From JBFEYJ01 sp041563315 (GTDB lineage: Bacteria > Pseudomonadota > Gammaproteobacteria > Thiohalomonadales > Thiohalomonadaceae): a DNA stretch of 15,611 bases. Positions 1 to 7,558 of this stretch are shown in pieces. Position 1 is the stretch's first letter. Each line of letters starts with the position of its first letter. Below the pieces are notes generated by a model. That model was not told the origin of the DNA, did not search any database, and saw nothing but the letters and a program-made list of their open reading frames with translations. The stretch spans positions 1-15,611 of the forward strand of contig JBFFNE010000071.1 in the NCBI GenBank assembly GCA_041563315.1, read 5' to 3'. The position numbers and the translations under genes were made by a program.

Positions 1-142
1 CATAGGCCTTGAACTCACCACCATGCTTCTCTGCCATGCACTTGGTCAGGGCAGCTGTCAGGGTGGTCTTGCCATGGTCGACGTGACCGATGGTGCCTAC
101 GTTAACGTGCGGTTTCGTACGTTCAAATTTTTCCTTGGACAC
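1..142 (-). CDS. tuf: Elongation factor Tu, N-terminal fragment (cut by window edge)
   Basis: EF-Tu is the GTPase that delivers aminoacyl-tRNA to the ribosomal A site. Only the first 47 codons lie in the window. The translation opens SKEKFERTKPHVNVGTIGH after the start and contains the P-loop GHVDHGKT at residues 19-26, which is diagnostic of EF-Tu. The start codon is GTG at 140-142 (read on the minus strand), with a GAGGT Shine-Dalgarno 7 nt upstream; E. coli tuf genes also use GTG. It lies 38 nt downstream of fusA, as expected for the last gene of the str operon, and no terminator or promoter is visible in that gap. A second tuf gene lies at the other end of the window. The edge of the window cuts the gene; nothing indicates truncation. 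Confidence 0.97.
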   Translation of the reverse strand, partial: MSKEKFERTKPHVNVGTIGHVDHGKTTLTAALTKCMAEKHGGEFKAY

Positions 143-180
143 GACAATTACCTCGTATTCTTGAATATGCTGAAAAACAG

Positions 181-2280
181 TTAAGAAACTCTCTTGGTCA
201 CCGCATCGGCAACACTGGCCGCTGCCTCGGCATACCTTGAAAACTCCATAGAGTAGGTAGCTCGGCCCTGCGTCGCGGAACGCAGGTCAGTGGCGTAGCC
301 GAACATCTCGGCCAGCGGTACTTCTGCACGGATGATCTTTCCAGACACGCTGTCATCCATCCCCTGCACGATACCGCGACGACGATTCAAGTCACCCATG
401 ACGTCACCCATATAATCCTCGGGTGTGACAACTTCGACTTTCATCATCGGTTCAAGCAGATAGGGCCCAGCTTTAAGCGAGCCTTCTCTAAAGCCCATAG
501 AACCGGCGATTTTAAACGCCATTTCATTGGAGTCGACATCATGGTATGAGCCATCAATGATGGTCACCTTGATATCTTCGATTGGATAGCCGGCGAGTAC
601 ACCGTTACCCATCTGCTCCTGAATCCCTTTGTCAACCGCCGGGATGAATTCCTTGGGAACCACCCCGCCAACGATCTCGTTGACGAATTCGTAACCCTTG
701 CCCTGTTCCTGAGGCTCGATGCGTAGCACCACATGCCCATACTGACCACGACCACCGGACTGACGGATAAACTTGCCCTCGGCCTCTACCGTATTACGAA
801 TAGCCTCTCTATAGGCTACCTGAGGAGCACCGACGTTAGCCTCAACCTTGAACTCTCGCTTCATGCGTTCAACGATGATATCCAGGTGCAACTCACCCAT
901 ACCCGAAATAATCGTCTGTCCAGTCTCTTCATCAGTGCGGACCCGGAAAGAAGGATCCTCCTGGGCCAACTTCCCCAGTGCTACACCCATTTTTTCCTGA
1001 TCCGCCTGGGTCCGAGGCTCAATAGCCACGGAGATAACCGGCTCAGGAAACTCCATCCGCTCCAGTGTGATCACCTGATTCGGATCGCACAGGGTCTCAC
1101 CAGTAGTGACATCTTTCATGCCGACCGCGGCGGCGATATCTCCGGCGCGAACCTCTTTAATCTCTTCACGACTATTGGCATGCATCTGAAGAAGGCGGCC
1201 AATACGCTCTTTCTTATCCTTCACCGGGTTGTACACACTATCCCCGGAATTGATCACGCCGGAATAAACACGGAAAAAAGTCAGCGTGCCCACAAAGGGG
1301 TCTGTCGCGATCTTAAAAGCCAGCGCGGCAAATGGCTCGTTGTCGTCAGAGTGCCGCTCCGCTACTGTTTCAGCAGCATCGTCCAGCACACCCTGTATCG
1401 GTGGCACATCCGCTGGGCTCGGCATAAACTCAACAACGGCGTCAAGCATAGCCTGAACACCCTTGTTCTTGAATGCTGAGCCACACAGCACAGGTACGAT
1501 CTCATTAGCCAAGGTGCGCATGCGCAACCCCTGCTTGACCTCTTCATTGGACAAAGCACCTTCGTTAAGGTACTTGTCCATCAACTCTTCGCTGGCCTCG
1601 GCGGCGGCCTCGATCATCTGCTCGCGCAACGCCTGTGCCTTTCCAACTAACTCGGCGGGAATATCGACCTCATCATAGGTCACCCCCATATCAGCCGCAT
1701 TCCAGTAAATAGCCTGCATCCGGATCAGGTCGATAACGCCCTTGAAATCCTCTTCTGCACCGATGTTCAACTGGATCGGCACCGCTGTTGCGCCAAGACG
1801 GGTTTTAATCTGCTCGACAACACGCAGATAATCAGCGCCGGATCTATCCATCTTGTTGATAAAGGCCATGCGTGGCACGTGGTACTTGTTTGCCTGGCGC
1901 CATACCGTTTCAGACTGAGGCTCTACACCGCCTACGGCACAAAAAACTGCACAGGCACCATCGAGTACACGCAGAGAGCGCTCCACCTCAATGGTGAAAT
2001 CAACATGCCCGGGTGTATCAATGATGTTAATACGATGTTCCGGGTACTGCTTGTCCATGCCGCTCCAGAAGCAGGTGGTGGCAGCAGAGGTAATGGTTAT
2101 GCCCCGCTCCTGCTCTTGCTCCATCCAGTCCATGGTAGCTGCCCCATCGTGAACTTCACCGATTTTGTGTGAAACACCGGTGTAGAACAGGATGCGCTCT
2201 GTCGTCGTGGTTTTCCCGGCATCGATGTGCGCCATAATACCGATGTTACGATAGCGCTCAATGGGGGTTTTACGTGCCAC
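181..2280 (-). CDS. fusA: Elongation factor G
   Basis: EF-G is the cytoplasmic GTPase that drives tRNA-mRNA translocation and, with ribosome recycling factor, splits post-termination ribosomes. The 699-residue product (E. coli about 704) has all G motifs: AHIDAGKT at 17-24, switch I RGITI at 59-63, DTPGH at 88-92, NKMD at 142-145 and GSAFKNKG at 267-274. Domains II-V follow, with the domain IV segment RQSGGRGQYGHV present. The start is GTG at 2278-2280, preceded by AGAGGT 8 nt upstream; the next residues ARKTPIERYRNIGI match the family N-terminus, so I keep this start. It ends with TAA, 24 nt after rpsG and 38 nt before tuf, within the str operon, presumably transcribed from the promoter upstream of rpsL. 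No anomalous residues seen. Confidence 0.98.
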   Translation of the reverse strand: MARKTPIERYRNIGIMAHIDAGKTTTTERILFYTGVSHKIGEVHDGAATMDWMEQEQERGITITSAATTCFWSGMDKQYPEHRINIIDTPGHVDFTIEVERSLRVLDGACAVFCAVGGVEPQSETVWRQANKYHVPRMAFINKMDRSGADYLRVVEQIKTRLGATAVPIQLNIGAEEDFKGVIDLIRMQAIYWNAADMGVTYDEVDIPAELVGKAQALREQMIEAAAEASEELMDKYLNEGALSNEEVKQGLRMRTLANEIVPVLCGSAFKNKGVQAMLDAVVEFMPSPADVPPIQGVLDDAAETVAERHSDDNEPFAALAFKIATDPFVGTLTFFRVYSGVINSGDSVYNPVKDKKERIGRLLQMHANSREEIKEVRAGDIAAAVGMKDVTTGETLCDPNQVITLERMEFPEPVISVAIEPRTQADQEKMGVALGKLAQEDPSFRVRTDEETGQTIISGMGELHLDIIVERMKREFKVEANVGAPQVAYREAIRNTVEAEGKFIRQSGGRGQYGHVVLRIEPQEQGKGYEFVNEIVGGVVPKEFIPAVDKGIQEQMGNGVLAGYPIEDIKVTIIDGSYHDVDSNEMAFKIAGSMGFREGSLKAGPYLLEPMMKVEVVTPEDYMGDVMGDLNRRRGIVQGMDDSVSGKIIRAEVPLAEMFGYATDLRSATQGRATYSMEFSRYAEAAASVADAVTKRVS

Positions 2281-2304
2281 GATGACAGACCTCTATTACC
2301 GTGA

Positions 2305-2775
2305 TTACCAGCGGTAATGGGCGAATGCTTTATTGGCCTCAGCCATACGGTGGGTATCTTCGCGCTTCTTCACGGCAGAACCTTTGTTCTCCACAGCATC
2401 GAGGATCTCACCGGCTAACCGCATACCCATGGATTTCTCACCACGCTTACGCGCGGAATCAACCAACCAGCGCATTGCCAGCGCAACACCCCGGTCACCA
2501 CGCACTTCAATTGGCACCTGGTAGGTAGCACCGCCGACGCGACGTGACTTAACCTCAACCATCGGGCGGATGTTACCCAGCGCTTTCTCGAACATCTCCA
2601 GCGCATCACCCTTACCCTTCTCTGCCACCCGGTCCAGAGCACCGTAGACGATCTTCTCGGCAACGGACTTCTTACCGTCGAGCATGACGATATTCATGAA
2701 CTTGGAAAGCGTGCGGTTTCCGAACTTGGGATCCGGCAGAATCTCACGCTTGGCTGCGACTCTTCTTCTGGGCAT
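2305..2775 (-). CDS. rpsG: 30S ribosomal protein S7
   Basis: S7 is the primary 16S rRNA binding protein that nucleates assembly of the 30S head and lies near the E site. The 156-residue product is basic at the N-terminus (MPRRRVAAKR) and carries the S7 signature region DPKFGNRTLSKFMNIVMLDG at about 15-34, followed by GKKS. The start is ATG; an AAGG lies about 10 nt upstream, a weak Shine-Dalgarno. It lies 26 nt after rpsL and 24 nt before fusA. In E. coli S7 represses its own operon by binding a roughly 100-nt rpsL-rpsG spacer; the 26-nt spacer here is too short for that structure, so regulation probably differs. Confidence 0.98.
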   Translation of the reverse strand: MPRRRVAAKREILPDPKFGNRTLSKFMNIVMLDGKKSVAEKIVYGALDRVAEKGKGDALEMFEKALGNIRPMVEVKSRRVGGATYQVPIEVRGDRGVALAMRWLVDSARKRGEKSMGMRLAGEILDAVENKGSAVKKREDTHRMAEANKAFAHYRW

Positions 2776-2801
2776 CGTATGTAACCTTACTCGTTATGCA
2801 A

Positions 2802-3176
2802 TTATGACTTGGGTCGTTTGGCGCCGTATTTTGAACGGGCCTGACGACGGTCATTTACGCCGGAAGTATCAAGGGCTCCACGCACGGTGTGATAACGCAC
2901 ACCAGGCAAATCCTTGACACGTCCGCCACGGATGAGTACTACCGAGTGCTCCTGCAGGTTATGGCCCTCACCACCGATATACGAGGTCACTTCATAGCCA
3001 TTGGTCAGGCGCACACGAGCGACCTTACGCATTGCAGAGTTCGGCTTTTTCGGCGTAGTGGTGTAAACACGGGTACAGACACCACGCTTTTGCGGGCAAG
3101 CCTCCAGGGCCGGCACATTGCTCTTGGTCGCTTTACGCCCTCTCGGCTTCCGGACCAGCTGGTTAATAGTTGCCAT
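2802..3176 (-). CDS. rpsL: 30S ribosomal protein S12
   Basis: S12 sits at the decoding centre of the 30S subunit and controls accuracy; it is the classic streptomycin-resistance target. The product is 124 residues, the standard length. An in-frame extension of 11 codons (to 3209) exists, but it would run into the hairpin at 3208-3232, and MATINQLVRKPRGRK is the family N-terminus, so the start is ATG at 3174-3176. Streptomycin-contact positions are of the sensitive type: K43 within TPKKPNS and K88 within VKDLPG (counting Met). D89, the residue that is methylthiolated in E. coli, is present. It is the first gene of the str operon, about 65 nt downstream of the predicted transcription start. Confidence 0.98.
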   Translation of the reverse strand: MATINQLVRKPRGRKATKSNVPALEACPQKRGVCTRVYTTTPKKPNSAMRKVARVRLTNGYEVTSYIGGEGHNLQEHSVVLIRGGRVKDLPGVRYHTVRGALDTSGVNDRRQARSKYGAKRPKS

Positions 3177-3207
3177 ATTCCTACTTTGCTCCAGCACAGA
3201 AATAAAC

Positions 3208-3232
3208 ACAGGCCGGCGAAATACCGGCCTGT
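3208..3232 (-). terminator. GC-rich hairpin with short T-rich tail in the rpoC-rpsL gap
   Basis: A perfect 9-bp inverted repeat (ACAGGCCGG / CCGGCCTGT, 7-nt loop) is followed on the minus strand by GTTTATTT. It fits an intrinsic terminator for rpoBC transcripts. It lies downstream of the predicted str promoter, so it would also form near +10 to +34 of the str mRNA. It may therefore be a leaky terminator, an attenuator, or a 5' stabilising hairpin. The T-tract is interrupted, which lowers confidence in efficient termination. Confidence 0.6.
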
Positions 3233-3247
3233 AAGAAAAGAAGCGGA

Positions 3248-3276
3248 ATTCTATGGCCGCGCGAGCGCTATGTCAA
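3248..3276 (-). promoter_or_regulatory. Predicted sigma-70 promoter of the str operon (rpsL-rpsG-fusA-tuf)
   Basis: On the minus strand a perfect -35 box TTGACA (3271-3276) is separated by exactly 17 bp (3254-3270) from TAGAAT (3248-3253), which matches the -10 consensus at 5 of 6 positions. The predicted start is near 3241, giving a leader of about 65 nt before rpsL. The -35 box begins 35 nt after the rpoC stop codon. Position and match quality make this the best promoter in the window. The spacer is unusually GC-rich. Confidence 0.78.
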
Positions 3277-3311
3277 GCGGTTCGCGCAGCCACCCCGATT
3301 TTACAACCGGA

Positions 3312-6300
3312 TCACTCTCCTGCTTCACCCTCAATCACACTGACCGACTCGGCGGGCAGCTCTTCTACATGCATCTCAAAACCGAGACGTGCACGGCGAC
3401 GTTCATCGTGGTAAGCCAGGCCGGTACCGGCCGGGATTAGGCGACCCACGATGACATTCTCTTTTAGACCGCGCAGGTCATCCTTCTTGCCGGTGACCGC
3501 CGCATCGGTAAGCACGCGGGTAGTCTCCTGGAAGGAGGCGGCAGAAATGAACGACTCGGTCGCCAGTGATGCCTTGGTAATTCCCAGCAGCATACGCTCA
3601 AAGTTGGCCGGCATCTTATCTTCGCCAAGAACACTTTCGTTCTCGTCGAGAATGCGAGCTACCTCCAGCTGTTCACCCGTCAGGAAGCGGCTATCACCTG
3701 GTGTCTTGATTTCCGCCTTGCGCAGCATCTGGCGAACGATAACCTCGATGTGCTTGTCATTGATCTTTACACCCTGCAGGCGGTAGACATCCTGCACCTC
3801 ATTGACAATGTACTGGGCCAGCGCCTCGACCCCCTGCAGACGCAGAATGTCGTGTGGATTGGGTTCACCTTCGACGATCACCTCGCCCTTGGCCACCTGC
3901 TCGCCCTCAAACACCGTGACGTGACGCCACTTGGGAATCAACTCCTCGTGCGGTTCGCCCTCTTTCGGGGTAATCACGACGCGCTGTTTACCCTTGGTTT
4001 CCTTGCCAAAGCCAATGGTGCCGCTGATCTCGGCGAGGATGGAAGGTTCCTTCGGCTTGCGTGCCTCGAACAGGTCGGCAACACGGGGCAAACCACCGGT
4101 GATATCACGAGTCTTGGACGACTCCTGAGGAATACGCGCCAGAACTTCACCCACGCTCACCTCGGCACCATCGGTCAGGTTGACGATGGCGCCACCCGGC
4201 AGGAAGTAGGTAGCCGGGATATCGGTTCCAGGGATATTCAAGTCATTTCCGCTGGCATCAACCAGCTTGACCATTGGACGTTTGTCCTTACCGCTGCTGC
4301 CACGCTGCTTCGGATCGATCACCACCAGACTGGACAAACCGGTCACATCATCGGTCTGCTTACTTACGGTAACCCCCTCCTCGAACTCGGAGAGCTTGAC
4401 GAAGCCGGCAATCTCCGTAACCACCGGATGGGTATGCGGATCCCAATTGGCAAGGATATCGCCCGCTTTGACCGCGTCAGCGTCATTGACGTGGATTCTG
4501 GCACCGTAGGGCACCTTGTAACGCTCGCGCTCACGACCGGTCTCGTCAATGATGGTCAATTCGCCGGAACGGGATACCGCCACATTGTGGCCGTCCGCGT
4601 GCTGTACCAACTTGATGTTGTGCAAGCGTGCGGTACCACTGATCTTGTTCTGGATATTGTTCACCGCGGCGGAACGCGAAGCCGCACCACCGATGTGGAA
4701 GGTACGCATGGTGAGCTGGGTACCCGGTTCACCGATGGACTGGGCGGCGATGACGCCGACCGACTCACCCACGTTGACCTTGTGGCCACGTGCCAAATCA
4801 CGACCATAACAGGCGGCACAGACCCCGTAACGGGTTTCACAGGTGATGGCAGAGCGAACCAGCAGGTGGTCGATACTCATCTCCTCGAGACGGCTCACCA
4901 TCTTCTCGTCTAACAGGGTGCCGGTGGGAATAGCAACCTCATCCGTTCCCGGTACCAGGACGTCCTCAGCCGTCACACGACCGAGAACACGCTCGCGCAG
5001 CGGCTCGACCACATCACCGCCTTCAATCAGACTGTGCAGAGGCATGCCCTGAGTAGTACCGCAATCCTCCTCAGTAACCACAAGATCCTGAGCCACGTCT
5101 ACCAGACGGCGCGTCAGGTACCCGGAGTTGGCAGTCTTCAGTGCGGTATCGGCCAGACCCTTACGTGCACCATGGGTAGAGATAAAGTACTGCAGTACCG
5201 ATAGTCCCTCACGGAAGTTTGCGGTGATAGGCGTCTCGATAATGGAGCCGTCCGGCTTGGCCATCAGGCCACGCATTCCGGCTAGCTGGCGAATCTGCGC
5301 GGCACTACCACGGGCACCGGAGTCGGCCATCATGAACACCGAATTGAAAGAATCCTGCTTGACGGTACTGCCATCCTTATCAACGACATCTTCCTTACCC
5401 AGTTTATCCATCATCGCCTTGGCGACCTGGTCATTGGTGTGAGACCAGATATCAACAACCTTGTTGTAGCGTTCGCCATTGGTTACCAGACCGGAGATGT
5501 ACTGGTTTTCAATCTCTTTGACCTCTTCATCTGCGCGAGCAAGGATATCAACTTTCTCATCCGGGATGACCATATCGTCAGCGCCAAAGGAGACGCCGGC
5601 ACGGGTCGCGTTACGGAAACCGGTGTACATCAACTGGTCGGCGAAAACTACTGTGTCCTTCAGACCGAGGTCGCGATAGCAGACGTTGATCAGGCCGGAG
5701 ATGGCCTTTTTGACCATCGGGCGGTTGATCAGCTCAAAGGGCAGGCCATCAGGCAGGATATCAAACAGCAAAGCACGACCAACAGTGCTGTCCTTCACAC
5801 TGATGCTTTCGACCTTCTCACCGTTATCATCGAAGCTGACCTCACGCACACGCACCTTGACGCGAGCATGGATAGAGACCTCACCCGACTCATAGGCGCG
5901 GCGTGCTTCCTTGCTGTCAGCAAAGATCATCCCCTCGCCCTTGGCATTAACCGCATCACGAGTCATGTAGTAAAGGCCGAGAACCACGTCCTGGGAAGGA
6001 ACGATGATTGGTTCACCATTGGCCGGCGAGAGGATGTTGTTGGTGGACATCATCAGCGCGCGGGCCTCAAGCTGGGCCTCCAGCGACAGTGGTACGTGGA
6101 CCGCCATCTGGTCGCCATCGAAGTCGGCGTTGAACGCGGCACAGACCAGAGGATGCAGCTGAATTGCCTTGCCCTCGATCAGGACCGGTTCGAAGGCCTG
6201 GATGCCAAGCCGGTGCAAAGTCGGTGCCCGGTTAAGCATCACCGGGTGCTCACGGATCACCTCTTCGAGGATATCCCAGACTTCACCGCCTTCGCGCTCG

Positions 6301-7502
6301 ACCAGCTTTTTGGCTGCCTTGATGGTGGTGGCCAGGCCGCGACGCTCTAGCTTGGAGAAGATGAAAGGCTTGAACAGCTCCAACGCCATTTTCTTCGGCA
6401 GGCCACACTGGTGCAGCATCAGGGTCGGGCCGACCACGATGACGGAACGACCAGAGTAGTCGACACGCTTGCCCAGCAGGTTCTGGCGGAAACGACCCTG
6501 CTTGCCCTTGATCATATCAGCCAGTGACTTGAGCGGGCGCTTGTTGGAACCGGTGATGGCTCGGCCACGACGGCCGTTGTCCATCAGCGCATCGACCGAC
6601 TCTTGCAGCATGCGCTTCTCATTGCGCACGATGATATCCGGCGCATTGAGATCGAGCAGACGCTTGAGGCGGTTGTTACGGTTAATGACGCGGCGGTACA
6701 GGTCATTCAAATCAGAGGTTGCAAAACGGCCACCCTCCAGCGGAACCAGCGGACGCAACTCGGGCGGCAACACCGGCAGTACCGTCAGTACCATCCATTC
6801 GGGCTTATTGCCCGACTCAAGGAAAGCCTCGATCAGCTTCAGCCGTTTGGTAAGCTTCTTCAGTTTGGTCTCGGAATTGGTTTCCGGGATCTCGCCCCGC
6901 AGCTTGTCAGCCTCGGCCGGCAGGTCCATGGACTGCAGCATGGCGAGGATCGCCTCGGCGCCCATCTTGGCCTCGAACTCATCGCCGTACTCTTCGATCG
7001 CGTCGAGGTAGGTCTCATCGGACAGCAGTTGGCCACGCTCGAGTTGGGTCATCCCCGGCTCGATCACCACGAAAGCCTCGAAATAGAGCACGCGCTCGAT
7101 ATCACGCAGGGTCATATCAAGCAACAAGCCCATACGCGATGGCAGGCTCTTGAGGAACCAGATATGCGCGGTGGGCGAGGCCAGCTCGATGTGACCCATG
7201 CGCTCACGACGCACCTTGGCCAAGGTGACCTCGACGCCGCATTTTTCACAAATCACGCCGCGGTGCTTGAGGCGCTTGTACTTGCCGCACAAGCACTCGT
7301 AGTCTTTCACCGGGCCAAAGATCTTGGCACAGAAAAGGCCATCACGCTCCGGCTTGAAAGTGCGATAGTTAATGGTCTCCGGCTTCTTCACCTCGCCGAA
7401 GGACCAGGAACGGATCTTGTCAGGTGACGCCAAACCAATACGAATGGCATCGAAGTCCTCGACCGGACCTTGTTGCTTCAGAAGCTTGAGTAGGTCTTTC
7501 AC
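3312..7502 (-). CDS. rpoC: DNA-directed RNA polymerase subunit beta-prime
   Basis: This is the largest subunit of RNA polymerase, contributing the catalytic Mg site, clamp, bridge helix and trigger loop. The product is 1396 residues (E. coli 1407). Visible landmarks: zinc site 1 cysteines at C70, C72, C85 and C88; the absolutely conserved NADFDGD at 458-464 with the three Mg-binding aspartates D460, D462 and D464; zinc site 2 at C814, C888, C895 and C898; and trigger-loop residues M932, R933 and H936. All share E. coli numbering. After HIGGAASR the protein carries the SI3-type insertion found in gammaproteobacteria and relatives (from about residue 944). The start is GTG at 7500-7502 with GAGGAG upstream, as in E. 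coli. It follows rpoB by 55 nt. Confidence 0.99.
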   Translation of the reverse strand: MKDLLKLLKQQGPVEDFDAIRIGLASPDKIRSWSFGEVKKPETINYRTFKPERDGLFCAKIFGPVKDYECLCGKYKRLKHRGVICEKCGVEVTLAKVRRERMGHIELASPTAHIWFLKSLPSRMGLLLDMTLRDIERVLYFEAFVVIEPGMTQLERGQLLSDETYLDAIEEYGDEFEAKMGAEAILAMLQSMDLPAEADKLRGEIPETNSETKLKKLTKRLKLIEAFLESGNKPEWMVLTVLPVLPPELRPLVPLEGGRFATSDLNDLYRRVINRNNRLKRLLDLNAPDIIVRNEKRMLQESVDALMDNGRRGRAITGSNKRPLKSLADMIKGKQGRFRQNLLGKRVDYSGRSVIVVGPTLMLHQCGLPKKMALELFKPFIFSKLERRGLATTIKAAKKLVEREGGEVWDILEEVIREHPVMLNRAPTLHRLGIQAFEPVLIEGKAIQLHPLVCAAFNADFDGDQMAVHVPLSLEAQLEARALMMSTNNILSPANGEPIIVPSQDVVLGLYYMTRDAVNAKGEGMIFADSKEARRAYESGEVSIHARVKVRVREVSFDDNGEKVESISVKDSTVGRALLFDILPDGLPFELINRPMVKKAISGLINVCYRDLGLKDTVVFADQLMYTGFRNATRAGVSFGADDMVIPDEKVDILARADEEVKEIENQYISGLVTNGERYNKVVDIWSHTNDQVAKAMMDKLGKEDVVDKDGSTVKQDSFNSVFMMADSGARGSAAQIRQLAGMRGLMAKPDGSIIETPITANFREGLSVLQYFISTHGARKGLADTALKTANSGYLTRRLVDVAQDLVVTEEDCGTTQGMPLHSLIEGGDVVEPLRERVLGRVTAEDVLVPGTDEVAIPTGTLLDEKMVSRLEEMSIDHLLVRSAITCETRYGVCAACYGRDLARGHKVNVGESVGVIAAQSIGEPGTQLTMRTFHIGGAASRSAAVNNIQNKISGTARLHNIKLVQHADGHNVAVSRSGELTIIDETGRERERYKVPYGARIHVNDADAVKAGDILANWDPHTHPVVTEIAGFVKLSEFEEGVTVSKQTDDVTGLSSLVVIDPKQRGSSGKDKRPMVKLVDASGNDLNIPGTDIPATYFLPGGAIVNLTDGAEVSVGEVLARIPQESSKTRDITGGLPRVADLFEARKPKEPSILAEISGTIGFGKETKGKQRVVITPKEGEPHEELIPKWRHVTVFEGEQVAKGEVIVEGEPNPHDILRLQGVEALAQYIVNEVQDVYRLQGVKINDKHIEVIVRQMLRKAEIKTPGDSRFLTGEQLEVARILDENESVLGEDKMPANFERMLLGITKASLATESFISAASFQETTRVLTDAAVTGKKDDLRGLKENVIVGRLIPAGTGLAYHDERRRARLGFEMHVEELPAESVSVIEGEAGE

Positions 7503-7521
7503 CGTTGTAATCTCCTCAGTT

Positions 7522-7558
7522 GTCCGTCGTTAAACAGCCCCGTGTTCAACGCACGGAC
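7522..7558 (-). other. Strong intercistronic hairpin between rpoB and rpoC
   Basis: The 55-nt rpoB-rpoC gap can fold almost entirely into one hairpin. Outer arms GTCCGT / ACGGAC (7553-7558 and 7522-7527) and inner arms CGTTGAACA / TGTTTAACG (7543-7551 and 7528-7536) pair, one G-U included, with a single bulged G and a 6-nt loop, 15 bp in all. It starts at the last base of the rpoB stop codon and ends just before the GAGGAG of rpoC. No T-tract follows, so it is not an intrinsic terminator. An mRNA processing or translation-spacing role is inference. Confidence 0.65.

Noticed and set aside
733..1479. 248-codon plus-strand open frame opposite fusA
   Set aside because: Lies entirely antisense to an intact EF-G gene, and its product resembles no family I know. 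Long antisense frames are common opposite highly biased genes.
3177..3209. 11-codon N-terminal extension of S12
   Set aside because: Overlaps the leader hairpin, and MATINQLVRKPR is the universal S12 start with the standard 124-residue length.
4100..4680. Extra segment after the beta-prime trigger loop considered as an insertion or mobile domain
   Set aside because: It is the SI3-type lineage insertion seen in E. coli and relatives, not a new insertion.
3750..4913. 387-codon plus-strand open frame opposite rpoC
   Set aside because: Fully antisense to the rpoC 3' half, with no independent evidence. The rpoC frame is complete and conserved.
5439..6350. 303-codon plus-strand open frame opposite rpoC (and others at 6603-7427, 7564-8145, 9703-10356)
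   Set aside because: Shadows of the rpoC and rpoB codon pattern, with no recognisable domains.
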